Below, piece by piece: positions 25,538-32,967 of a stretch of 64,000 nucleotides of DNA. The DNA is from Catenulispora sp. GP43 (lineage in GTDB: Bacteria > Actinomycetota > Actinomycetes > Streptomycetales > Catenulisporaceae): contig NZ_JBGCCT010000010.1 of assembly GCF_041260665.1 (NCBI RefSeq), forward strand, positions 62,001 through 126,000. The letters are read 5' to 3'. Every line of letters starts with the position of its first letter. Position 1 is the stretch's first letter. Made by a program: the position numbers and the translations under genes. The notes beneath the pieces were generated by a model that did not search any database, was not told the DNA's origin, and saw only the letters and a program-made list of their open reading frames with translations.

Positions 25538-26005
25538 TCAGTCAGATGGGTTGGCTGCGAAGATCCAGTCGAAGCCGTCGAAGCCGGTTACGTCAAGGTG
25601 CTCCGCTCGAGCCAAGCCGGCGCGGAGTGCCACTCGTTGGGATGCGATGTTCGCCGGCCGGACCCGGGCGACAAGCGGTAGATCGGGAACTCGCAGAGCC
25701 GCCCAGGTAGCGACTGCGGTAGCGGCCTCGCTGGCCAGACCCTGGCCCCAAGCCGAGGCATCGAATCGGTAGAAGAGGTTGAGGACTCTCCTGCCGTTCA
25801 GTTCCATGGGCATGACCCCACAGAACCCCAGTTGCCGGGCGCAACCCTGGTATCGGACGACCCAGTACCCGTATCCGCAGCGGCGCCATTGTTCGTCCCA
25901 GCGCCGAAAAAGGCTTTCGGCCTCTTCCTGCGAAGCAAGCGTGTCAGAGGGGTTGTGGAGGCAGGCCCTCGGGTCACTGTGGATCGCGAACAAGGAATGG
26001 CTCAT
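25538..26005 (-). CDS. GNAT family N-acetyltransferase (RimJ/RimL-like)
   Basis: The 155-residue frame from ATG 26005 contains LFAIHSDPRACLHNP, VVRYQGCARQLGFCGVMPME, the acetyl-CoA loop region FDASAWGQGLASEAATAVAT and PANIASQRVALRAGLARAE. This is the RimJ/RimL-type GNAT pattern. Relatives usually have some 20 extra residues (first beta strand) before HSDPR, so this copy may be slightly truncated at its N-terminus. The acceptor is unknown. It is divergent from the SIMPL gene. Confidence 0.8.
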   Translation of the reverse strand: MSHSLFAIHSDPRACLHNPSDTLASQEEAESLFRRWDEQWRRCGYGYWVVRYQGCARQLGFCGVMPMELNGRRVLNLFYRFDASAWGQGLASEAATAVATWAALRVPDLPLVARVRPANIASQRVALRAGLARAEHLDVTGFDGFDWIFAANPSD

Positions 26006-26029
26006 TGGCCACCGCCGACACCTGGTTGG

Positions 26030-26683
26030 ATGACCGTTATGAATCAATCGGATGTCATAGCCGCCCCCTGGGGCATGTCGGTCTTTGGTGCCGCCACCAT
26101 CGATGTCGCTCCGGATCTGGCTCGGCTGCGCATCGGGATCAAGGAGATGCGGCCGACGCCGGCCGAGGCATTCGCCTCCACCAGGACAGCGGTCAACCAG
26201 GTCCGGGAGGTGTTGCGCGGGCACAGGATTCCCGACGGAGCGGTGTCCGCCTCCAACCTGAGGATTACGTCGCTGTGGGACTACGCCGGCCGGAACCGCG
26301 AGCTCAAGGGCTACGAATGCGGCTCGTCCTTCGTGGTCGAACTGCGGAATCTCGACCTGGTCGAGCCGATCCTCGTCGATCTGGTGGCCGCCGGCGTGAA
26401 CGAGGTCGACGACGTCCAGTTCGACGTCACGGCCAAGCGGGATCTGCGCACCCAGGCCCGCAAAGCAGCGGTGGCAGCGGCTAAGGAGAAAGCCGAGGTC
26501 TATGCCGACGCTGCCGGGGTCCGCGTCGGCAAGGTGCTTCACCTCACCGATGTGGACTCCGAAGGCATGCGGACCTTCCGCAGCCACGGCCAACTCGTGG
26601 GCAACGACGGCGACGGGGTACTGACCCCGGGAATGATCAGTGTCTCGGCCGGGGTGCTGCTGGGATTCGCGATCGACGAATAG
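26030..26683 (+). CDS. SIMPL domain protein (DUF541/YggE-like)
   Basis: The 217-residue protein has the SIMPL pattern GAATIDVAPDLARLRIGIKE, AVNQVREVLRGHRIPDGAVS, LWDYAGRNRELKGYE, AAKEKAEVYADAAGVRVGKV. A start at 26039 (MNQSDV) is equally possible. Most homologues are exported; this one lacks a signal peptide and appears cytosolic. Known members form oligomeric rings and relate to oxidative stress, but the biochemical role is unsettled. Confidence 0.88.
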   Translation: MTVMNQSDVIAAPWGMSVFGAATIDVAPDLARLRIGIKEMRPTPAEAFASTRTAVNQVREVLRGHRIPDGAVSASNLRITSLWDYAGRNRELKGYECGSSFVVELRNLDLVEPILVDLVAAGVNEVDDVQFDVTAKRDLRTQARKAAVAAAKEKAEVYADAAGVRVGKVLHLTDVDSEGMRTFRSHGQLVGNDGDGVLTPGMISVSAGVLLGFAIDE

Positions 26684-26755
26684 TGCGGCCCGGCGGCCAG
26701 CCGCTCCGCCGCGCCCAGGATTGAGGACTCACCGATCCCGGCCTCGCCCTCGATC
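26684..26755 (-). pseudogene. LAL-type LuxR regulator remnant (Walker A segment)
   Basis: On the minus strand directly beyond the MBL stop the translation reads LIEGEAGIGESSILGAAERL, which is the Walker A stretch of large ATP-binding LuxR (LAL) regulators (normally GEAGIGKT/S). The essential Lys is Glu here. Nothing else of the roughly 900-residue regulator remains. Confidence 0.6.
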
Positions 26756-27668
26756 AACGTGGTCCTGCGAAGACGGGCGAGAAGCGGTAGCCGCCCTCGT
26801 GGCGAACGATGTGGCCGGCCGTGGGCGGTGCGAAGTGGGTGCCCAGGACGAGGGTGTCCGTTCCGGCGAGTGCGGCGAGCAGGGTGCGGCGCGAGGCCTC
26901 GGACTGGCGCGGGTCGATGTCGACACAGGCGCCGACGGCGGGGTCGGCGAGTTGGACGGGGTGGTGGACGCAGTCGCCGGTGATCAGGGCCGTTCGGCCG
27001 TGGCTGGTCAGCTCGACGGCGACGTGGCCGGGGGTGTGACCGGGGGTGGGGAGGAGTCGCAGCCCCGGGGCGATGTCGGTGCCCCCGGCGGGTACGTCGA
27101 CGAGGTCGAGCAGGCCCGCTTCCTCCACCGGGATCACGGAGTCGCGGAACATCTGCTCGCGCGCCGGCTCCATGTCGTATCCGGCCCAGAACTTCCGCTC
27201 GTCGCGGGAGGTCAGGTAGCGGGCGCGGGGAAAGGTGGGCACCCATGTCCCGTTCACGTTCCGCGTGTTCCAGCCGACGTGGTCGGCGTGCAGGTGGGTG
27301 AGGATCACCAGGTCGATCGAGTCCGGGGCGAATCCGGCGGCGGTCAGGCGCCGGAGGTAGCCGGTGTCCAGGTTGTGCCACGCGGGGTTGGCACGCTCCT
27401 TGCCGTTGCCGATGCCCGTGTCCACCAGGACGCGCAGCCCGCCAAGTTCGAAGGCGAAGCTGTGGCTGTGCAGGCGCAGGGTGCCCTCGTCGTCGGCGAA
27501 GTGGGGGCGCAGCCAGTCCTGCGCCGCGACGAGGTCCGGGGTGGCGTCGGGCAGCAGCCACGGTCCGGTGGCGGGCGGCAGCAGGACCTCGTCGACGCGG
27601 TGGACGGTGACATCACCCACGGTCCAGGAGGGGGCGGCGGCCGGGTCGGCGACGGGTGCGGTACTCAT
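26754..27668 (-). CDS. MBL-fold metallo-hydrolase (lactonase-like)
   Basis: The 304-residue protein has the metal site THLHADHVGW, further ligands in PTPGHTPGHVAVEL and LITGDCVHHPVQL, and a terminal VLGTHFAPPTAGHIV. This arrangement matches AHL-lactonase or related MBL hydrolases. It lies on the same strand as a decayed MFS gene and near the amidase module. The substrate is unknown; quorum-quenching activity is a possibility only. Confidence 0.9.
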   Translation of the reverse strand: MSTAPVADPAAAPSWTVGDVTVHRVDEVLLPPATGPWLLPDATPDLVAAQDWLRPHFADDEGTLRLHSHSFAFELGGLRVLVDTGIGNGKERANPAWHNLDTGYLRRLTAAGFAPDSIDLVILTHLHADHVGWNTRNVNGTWVPTFPRARYLTSRDERKFWAGYDMEPAREQMFRDSVIPVEEAGLLDLVDVPAGGTDIAPGLRLLPTPGHTPGHVAVELTSHGRTALITGDCVHHPVQLADPAVGACVDIDPRQSEASRRTLLAALAGTDTLVLGTHFAPPTAGHIVRHEGGYRFSPVFAGPR

Positions 27669-27717
27669 GATCGGTCGTTTCCTTCGATCTTGTTCGGTCT
27701 TGTTACGGGAGGTCGTT

Positions 27718-28212
27718 TTACGGGAGGTCGTTGGACACGTGGCGGACAGTCCTGCTCCTGGGCACGCTCCCGGCCAGGGCCGCGCCGCCGTAGACGGCAG
27801 GCAGGCCGGCTCCGTGCAGACCGCTCAGCGTCAAGGCCGAAGCGGGGACGACGGCCAGGGTTCCCCCGGTGGCCACGGTGTGCGGGGTCGTGTGTCGCAG
27901 TGTCCACACAGTCAGCGCGGCGGTGGCGGTGAGCGTGAAGTAAGACCAGGCCGCCGGCGGCCATGCCCGTCACCGGGGCGATGCTGTTGGTCAGCGCGGA
28001 TCGGCCCGGACGTTGGAGGTCCTCCAGGTCGAGCAGGGCCGCGCCCGCAGCGCTGGTGGCCGCGCTGGTGGCCGCTCCTTGCAGAACGCCCGCCAGTACC
28101 GGGCGTCGTCCCAGGTGGTCGGAGAGCGCTCCGGTGTGAGCAGGGCCAGCAGCAAAGTCAGGGAGTAGGCGCTGAGGACGACGGTGACGGTCAGCGCGGA
28201 CAGGTGCCATGG
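27718..28212 (-). pseudogene. MFS transporter remnant with frameshifts and deletions
   Basis: Read across frames, the strand encodes a membrane helix (LSALTVTVVLSAYSLTLLLA), then, one frame over, the MFS loop motif GALSDHLGRRPVLAG, then GAATSAATSAAGAALLDLE and NSIAPVTGMAAGGL. A further shifted segment follows. About two thirds of a drug-efflux type permease is missing. No continuous frame exists, so it is non-functional. Confidence 0.78.
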
Positions 28213-28345
28213 GGGTGGAGCTCCTCCGGCTAAACGCTATGAGTTTGCTTTAAGCCATCGTAGATCCTAAGCTGGGACTAACGCAAATGCTTAGCTTTTA
28301 CCTGGAGGGCACTTCGCCCCTTCAGCGCCAGGAGAGGGAAAGTCC
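28213..28345. promoter_or_regulatory. promoter region between decayed MFS gene and AtzG/AtzE-like operon
   Basis: This AT-rich stretch contains gagtttgctttaagcc and atgcttagcttttacc. A related string (tttcgctttaaagtgg) lies just upstream of the TetR at 29934. The shared GCTTTAA core could be the operator of that TetR, but the sites are too few to define a consensus. Confidence 0.4.
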
Positions 28346-28555
28346 GTGTCTGCCGCAGAACTCACCCCGCCGGAGGCGGCCCGCTGGGCCGCCCGCGCCG
28401 GGCTCCACCTGCCCGCCGATCGCCACGCGGCGGTCGCGGCCGTCGCCAACCACATCAGCTCCGTCGTGGAGGTGCTGCGCGAGCTGGACTTCGGCGACAC
28501 CCCGCCCGCCACCGCCTACCGCGCGGGAATGGAGATCCACGATGCAGCCGTATGA
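28346..28555 (+). CDS. small AtzG-like subunit (DUF4089 type)
   Basis: A GTG at 28346 follows GGAGAGGGAAAG. The 69-residue helical protein (PPEAARWAARAGLHLPADRH, VANHISSVVEVLRELDFGDT) has the size and pattern of AtzG, the small partner that stabilises the AtzE amidase (1-carboxybiuret hydrolase). It overlaps the following amidase by 14 bp, so the two are translationally coupled and probably form a complex. Confidence 0.72.
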   Translation: MSAAELTPPEAARWAARAGLHLPADRHAAVAAVANHISSVVEVLRELDFGDTPPATAYRAGMEIHDAAV

Positions 28556-29924
28556 ACTGTCCCTGGCCGCAGCCGCCGACGCGATCCGGGAACGGCAGCT
28601 GTCCCCCGTCGAGCTGGTGGACTCGGCTCTTCAGCGCATCGCGCAGATGGAGCCGCAGCTTCAGGCCTACGTCACCATCACCGCCGAGCGCGCCCGCAAG
28701 GCCGCGCGTGAAGCAGAACACGAGATCACGGCCGGCCGCTATCGCGGTCCGCTGCACGGCATCCCCATGGGTGTCAAAGATCTGATCGACGTCGCGGGCG
28801 CGGCGACGACGGCCGGCTCCCGAGTCCGCGCCGACCACCGGGCGCAGACCGACAGCACGGTCGCCACGCGCCTGGCGCAAGCCGGTGCCGTCCTGCTGGG
28901 CAAGACGCACACGCACGAGTTCGCCTACGGACTGACCACCCCGCAGACCCACAACGCGTGGGACCCCGACCGGGTCGCGGGCGGCTCCAGCGGCGGATCC
29001 GCCGTCGCCGTCGCCGCCGGCATGGCCACGTTCGCCCTGGGTACCGACACCGGCGGGTCCATCAGGGTGCCCTCCGCACTCAACGGGGTGGTGGGCCTCA
29101 AACCGACCTACGGCCTCGTCCCCCGCCACGGCGTCACCTCCCTGTCCTGGTCACTGGACCACGTCGGCCCGATCACCCGAACCGTCGAGGACGCGGCCCT
29201 CGTCCTGACCGCCCTGGCCGGACACGACCCCCGGGACGCCGCCTCCCTGACCGCACCCGCCGTGGACTACCGGCCGACCGCCGGCCCGGACCTGACGGGG
29301 CTCCGGGTCGGCGTGCCCCGCGACTACTACTTCGACCACGTCGACCCCGAGGTCGAAGCTGCCGTCCGGCAAGCCGTCGACCAGTTGCGAGCTCTCGGCG
29401 CACGCCTCGTCGACGTGCAGATCCCCATGACGCGCTATATCCAGGCAACCCAGTGGGCTCTGATGGTGCCCGAGGCCACGGCGTACCACGAGGGCACCCT
29501 GCGCACCGTCCCCGAGCTCTACCAGGCCGATGTCCGAATCCTCCTCGAGGCCGGCGAACTCATGCCCGCCGGGGACTACCTGCGCGCTCAGCGTTCCCGC
29601 ACCCTCATGCGGCAGGAATGGGCCCACCTGCTGGAGCAGGTCGACGTGATCGCCGCCCCCACCGTCCCGGCGACCGCCGTCAAGGCCGGCCAGGAGACGA
29701 TCACCTGGGCCGACGGCACCGTCGAGGGCGTCTCCGACGCCTACGTACGTCTGTCGTCCCCCGCCAACATCACCGGAATACCGTCGCTCTCCGTACCGGT
29801 CGGCCAGGACACGGCGGGGCTGCCGATCGGCATGCAACTTCTCGGGCGACCGCTCGAGGAGAGCGTCCTCCTACGGGTCGGCCATGCCTACGAGCAGTCA
29901 CTAGAAGCAATGATTTCGCTTTAA
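28542..29924 (+). CDS. amidase-signature hydrolase, AtzE/GatA-like
   Basis: The ATG at 28542 gives 460 residues. The amidase triad is visible: Lys in GIPMGVKDLIDVAG, cis-Ser in VAGGSSGGSAVAVAAGM and the nucleophile Ser in LGTDTGGSIRVPSALNG. The preceding AtzG-like gene suggests an AtzE-type amidohydrolase acting on a small carboxylated urea or amide, rather than GatA of the tRNA amidotransferase. A TetR regulator starts 9 bp downstream in the same operon. Confidence 0.9.
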   Translation: MQPYELSLAAAADAIRERQLSPVELVDSALQRIAQMEPQLQAYVTITAERARKAAREAEHEITAGRYRGPLHGIPMGVKDLIDVAGAATTAGSRVRADHRAQTDSTVATRLAQAGAVLLGKTHTHEFAYGLTTPQTHNAWDPDRVAGGSSGGSAVAVAAGMATFALGTDTGGSIRVPSALNGVVGLKPTYGLVPRHGVTSLSWSLDHVGPITRTVEDAALVLTALAGHDPRDAASLTAPAVDYRPTAGPDLTGLRVGVPRDYYFDHVDPEVEAAVRQAVDQLRALGARLVDVQIPMTRYIQATQWALMVPEATAYHEGTLRTVPELYQADVRILLEAGELMPAGDYLRAQRSRTLMRQEWAHLLEQVDVIAAPTVPATAVKAGQETITWADGTVEGVSDAYVRLSSPANITGIPSLSVPVGQDTAGLPIGMQLLGRPLEESVLLRVGHAYEQSLEAMISL

Positions 29925-29933
29925 AGTGGATCC

Positions 29934-30518
29934 ATGAGCCGAGAAATGGTTCGCCCCGGCGGACGCAGCGCACGCGTCCAGGCCGGGGTGCACGCCGCCG
30001 TACGCGAGCTGTCCGCCGAGGTGGGCCGGGACGCCCTGACGGTGCCGATGATCGCCCAGCGCGCCGGGGTGACCCCGTCGACGGTCTACCGGCGGTGGGG
30101 GGACCTGCAGGAACTGCTGTCGGACGTCGCGGTCGAGCGGCTACGACCCGACACCACACCCGGCGATCACGGCACACTCCGCTCCGACCTGACGGCCTGG
30201 GCCGAGCAGTTCCTCGACGAGATGTCCTCCCCCTCCGGCCGCGCCTACGTCCGCGACGCCCTGCTCGGCGACCCGGACGGCGGCAACGCCGGCCGCTGCT
30301 CCGCCTACGCCGCCGAACAGATCGACGTCATCCTCACCCGCGCCACCGAACGCGGCGAGCAGACACCCGCCGTCGAGACCGTCATGGACCGCGTCGTCGC
30401 GCCCCTGATGTACCGCATCCTCTTCCGCCCCGACGGCCTCGACGCCGCGTACGCCCGCCAACTCGCGACAGGGGTCCTCGACGAATCCCGGCCGAGCACT
30501 ACTGGGAGCTCACCGTGA
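29934..30518 (+). CDS. TetR family transcriptional regulator
   Basis: The 194-residue protein has the HTH (LSAEVGRDALTVPMIAQRAG, TPSTVYRRWGDLQELL) and a C-terminal TetR ligand domain (FLDEMSSPSGRAYVRDALLG). It starts 9 bp after the amidase and is probably co-transcribed as autoregulator of the AtzG/AtzE-like operon. Its 3' end overlaps the convergent alpha-galactosidase gene by 20 bp. Confidence 0.9.
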   Translation: MSREMVRPGGRSARVQAGVHAAVRELSAEVGRDALTVPMIAQRAGVTPSTVYRRWGDLQELLSDVAVERLRPDTTPGDHGTLRSDLTAWAEQFLDEMSSPSGRAYVRDALLGDPDGGNAGRCSAYAAEQIDVILTRATERGEQTPAVETVMDRVVAPLMYRILFRPDGLDAAYARQLATGVLDESRPSTTGSSP

Positions 30519-32541
30519 TCCTGTCGAAGTCCGGTGCCCAGCCGGTCGGGTTGGACAGGATGATGGTGTTGTCGCCCGCCCGCAGGTTCAGGGAGACCTT
30601 GGTCGTCAGCGGGCTGTACCAGTTGCCGGGGGTCGGGGTGAACGCCAGTGTCGCGGCGGTTGTGCCGTTGACGGAGATGGTTGCCGACCTTCCAGCGGCA
30701 GAACCGTCGCAGTAGGCGATGGTGAGGTTGTAGGTCCCCGCAGTGGCGACATTGACGTTGTTGAACTGCAGTAGTCCACCGTTGCCGACGTACCCGACCT
30801 TCGCGCCACCGGAGCACTGCGGGCATCCCTGGATGTCGGCTCCGCCGCTGAGTGTGTTCGTCGGTGACTCGGCCTCATATGTGGCGCTCGTGGGAGGTGC
30901 CGTCGTCGCGGATATGCGGTACAGCGCGACGCCGTGGGGGGCGACGGTCGCACCCAGAGAGCCGCTGATGGTTGAAGTGGTCTTGTTCCACAGGTCGGTG
31001 GAGTTGTAAGCGCTGCCGGACAGTCCCAGGGCACTGAGGGTGGTGCTGATGGTTTGGGAGTTGTTCGGGTCCTGATTGATGAGCGCGACGGCGGTGTCAC
31101 CATTGGCGAGCTGCCGCTTGAGGATCACCGGCGAGGTGCCGTTGCCGGGGCTGCCCTGGACCAGGGAGGCCGGCTTGCCCAGCGGGTCCTGGTCGACGGC
31201 GATGACGCCGGTGTTCTCATAGATCGCCAGGCTGGCGGCGTTGATGCCGGAGGACCAGGTGGTGGCGCCGGAGGTGTGCACGCTCTGGGCGGCGGTGCGC
31301 AGGTCGGCTCCGGAGATCAGCGGTGAGGCCATCATCGACAGGATCGACATCTCGGTGCGCGACTCGGTGTCGGTGAAAGAGGGTTGGACCCCGGACGTGC
31401 CGGGCGCATGGTAGGGGTCGATCCAGCCGGTGAACATCATGTCCATGTCGTTCCAGCTGCCCGGCCTGATGTTGGCGGCGAATTGCAGGGACTGGCCGAG
31501 TTGTTGGAAGACGCCGTTCAGGTCGCTGCTGCGGTCGCCGCCGATCCGACACAGGTTGGCCACCTGTCCGCACCACAGCCCGACCGGGGCGAATCCGGGG
31601 GCCTGGTAGGAGTACGCGCCGGGGTTCGCCGCCGCATAGGCCTGGATCACCGAGTCGCTCCAGGCCGGATCGGTGTGCGGCAGCAGGGCGGCGGCACCGA
31701 TGTGGGCCGGCTGGGCCGAGACGCTGAACGTCACCTTGGGCTTGCCCTGCGCCGTCGACGCCGCGTCCAGCGCCCGCTGGAAGGTCTGCGCCCGGGTGTA
31801 GATGGACTGGGAGAGCTCCTTGCCCTCCCCGTGGGTGTTGTCGCTGGGGCTGACAGGGACGTTCGGACCGGACCAGTCGGGACAGGAGTCGTCCTTGACG
31901 TAGTCCACGCCCCAGGACACGAAGTCGGCCGCGTCGGTGGCCTCGTGCCCGAGACTGCCGGGGTGGCCCTGGCAGGTGAGGTAGGACACGGAGGTGTACA
32001 GGCCGAGCTTCATGCCCTTGCTGTGGGCGTACCAGGCCAGGTAGGCGATGCCGTTCAGGGTCTGGCCGTTGACGGTCTGGGGCGCGAAGTTCCGCGGGTC
32101 GGGGATCAGGTCCCCGGAGGTCGGGTCGTTGCCGGTGCCGTCCAGACCGCTGACCGGGTTGCCGGCCGCGTCGTAGAGCTGCAGCGCGCCGTAGGAGGTC
32201 TTCGCCTGATCCGTCGTCTGTCCGGTGCGGTGCAGCAGCGACCAGCCGTCGTCGATGGTCACGGTTTTGTACCCGGCCGCCGCCATCCCACTGGCGGACA
32301 TGAAGTCGATGGTCTGCAGCACATCCTGCTCGGTGACCTGGGTGCCCAGGCTGTTCCAGGCGTTCCACCCCATCGGCGGGGTGAGCGCGAGGCCGTTGCC
32401 CAGGGGCGGGGTGGCCACGGCCGAACGCGGCCCGGAGGCCGTGGCCGCCGGGGCCGATCCCACCGCGAGCACGAGCAGGGCAGCCGCCATCGGCAGGGGT
32501 CGGAGAGCTCTTCGCCTGGCCGAGGTGTGGGTTCGTGGCAT
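30499..32541 (-). CDS. secreted GH27 alpha-galactosidase with C-terminal CBM35-like module
   Basis: The ATG at 32541 has GAGG 7 bp upstream. The 680-residue enzyme has a signal peptide (residues 1-36), then the GH27 barrel: LTPPMGWNAWNSLG, TIDDGW, nucleophile Asp in YVKDDSC (about residue 218) and acid/base Asp in PGSWNDMDMM. A beta-sandwich follows, then a carbohydrate-binding module (about 550-680; ATYEAESPTNTLSGGA, VGYVGNGGLLQFNNVNV, GDNTIILSNPTGWAPDFDRI). It should release terminal alpha-galactose (or beta-arabinopyranose) from plant polysaccharides. Confidence 0.95.
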   Translation of the reverse strand: MPRTHTSARRRALRPLPMAAALLVLAVGSAPAATASGPRSAVATPPLGNGLALTPPMGWNAWNSLGTQVTEQDVLQTIDFMSASGMAAAGYKTVTIDDGWSLLHRTGQTTDQAKTSYGALQLYDAAGNPVSGLDGTGNDPTSGDLIPDPRNFAPQTVNGQTLNGIAYLAWYAHSKGMKLGLYTSVSYLTCQGHPGSLGHEATDAADFVSWGVDYVKDDSCPDWSGPNVPVSPSDNTHGEGKELSQSIYTRAQTFQRALDAASTAQGKPKVTFSVSAQPAHIGAAALLPHTDPAWSDSVIQAYAAANPGAYSYQAPGFAPVGLWCGQVANLCRIGGDRSSDLNGVFQQLGQSLQFAANIRPGSWNDMDMMFTGWIDPYHAPGTSGVQPSFTDTESRTEMSILSMMASPLISGADLRTAAQSVHTSGATTWSSGINAASLAIYENTGVIAVDQDPLGKPASLVQGSPGNGTSPVILKRQLANGDTAVALINQDPNNSQTISTTLSALGLSGSAYNSTDLWNKTTSTISGSLGATVAPHGVALYRISATTAPPTSATYEAESPTNTLSGGADIQGCPQCSGGAKVGYVGNGGLLQFNNVNVATAGTYNLTIAYCDGSAAGRSATISVNGTTAATLAFTPTPGNWYSPLTTKVSLNLRAGDNTIILSNPTGWAPDFDRITVSSQ

Positions 32542-32883
32542 GAGGGGCCTCATTCGTGGGAGAGGTGCGCGGCGGGACGCAGGATGCGAACTCGGTGGCG
32601 GTGCACGTAGCCGAGGCGGCGGCACGTTGGTCGAACGTGTTTGGCGTCGACCGAGCACGCGATGTCCCCTAAGCCACGGCCGGCCTGCCGTTTCGCGGTG
32701 AAGACGGCGGAAATCCACCGTGGATCGCCTCTCGGCAGCACGTCGAACAAGCGATCAGGAGGCGAACATTTTCGACATGTTCATCCATCGATCAACAGGA
32801 TTCACCGTGCTAGAAAGGGAAGCTAGTGATGTCATATTGCACTGTCAAGGGTCTTGCTGTTTGGACGGGTGGCTCGGGAACCT
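32542..32883. promoter_or_regulatory. intergenic region upstream of the GH27 gene
   Basis: No supported gene lies in these 342 bp. A 6-bp inverted repeat GAACAT-N7-ATGTTC occurs at 32764-32782, and TCGAAC(R) strings recur at about 32630 and 32738; they could be regulator sites for the galactosidase. The assignment is weak. Confidence 0.3.
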
Positions 32884-32933
32884 GAAGCCGCGCGGAGGGG
32901 CTGCCCCCGTGAGCAGCCCCTCCGCGCGGCTTC
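32884..32933. terminator. 21-bp perfect-stem hairpin terminator
   Basis: Arms 32884-32904 and 32913-32933 are perfect complements (GAAGCCGCGCGGAGGGGCTGC type) with an 8-nt loop. It lies just beyond the stop of the secreted Ig-domain protein (32968, minus strand). No U-tract follows. Confidence 0.8.
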
Positions 32934-32967
32934 GTATCAGTTCACCGGCTCAGCTCGCCGGCTCGGC

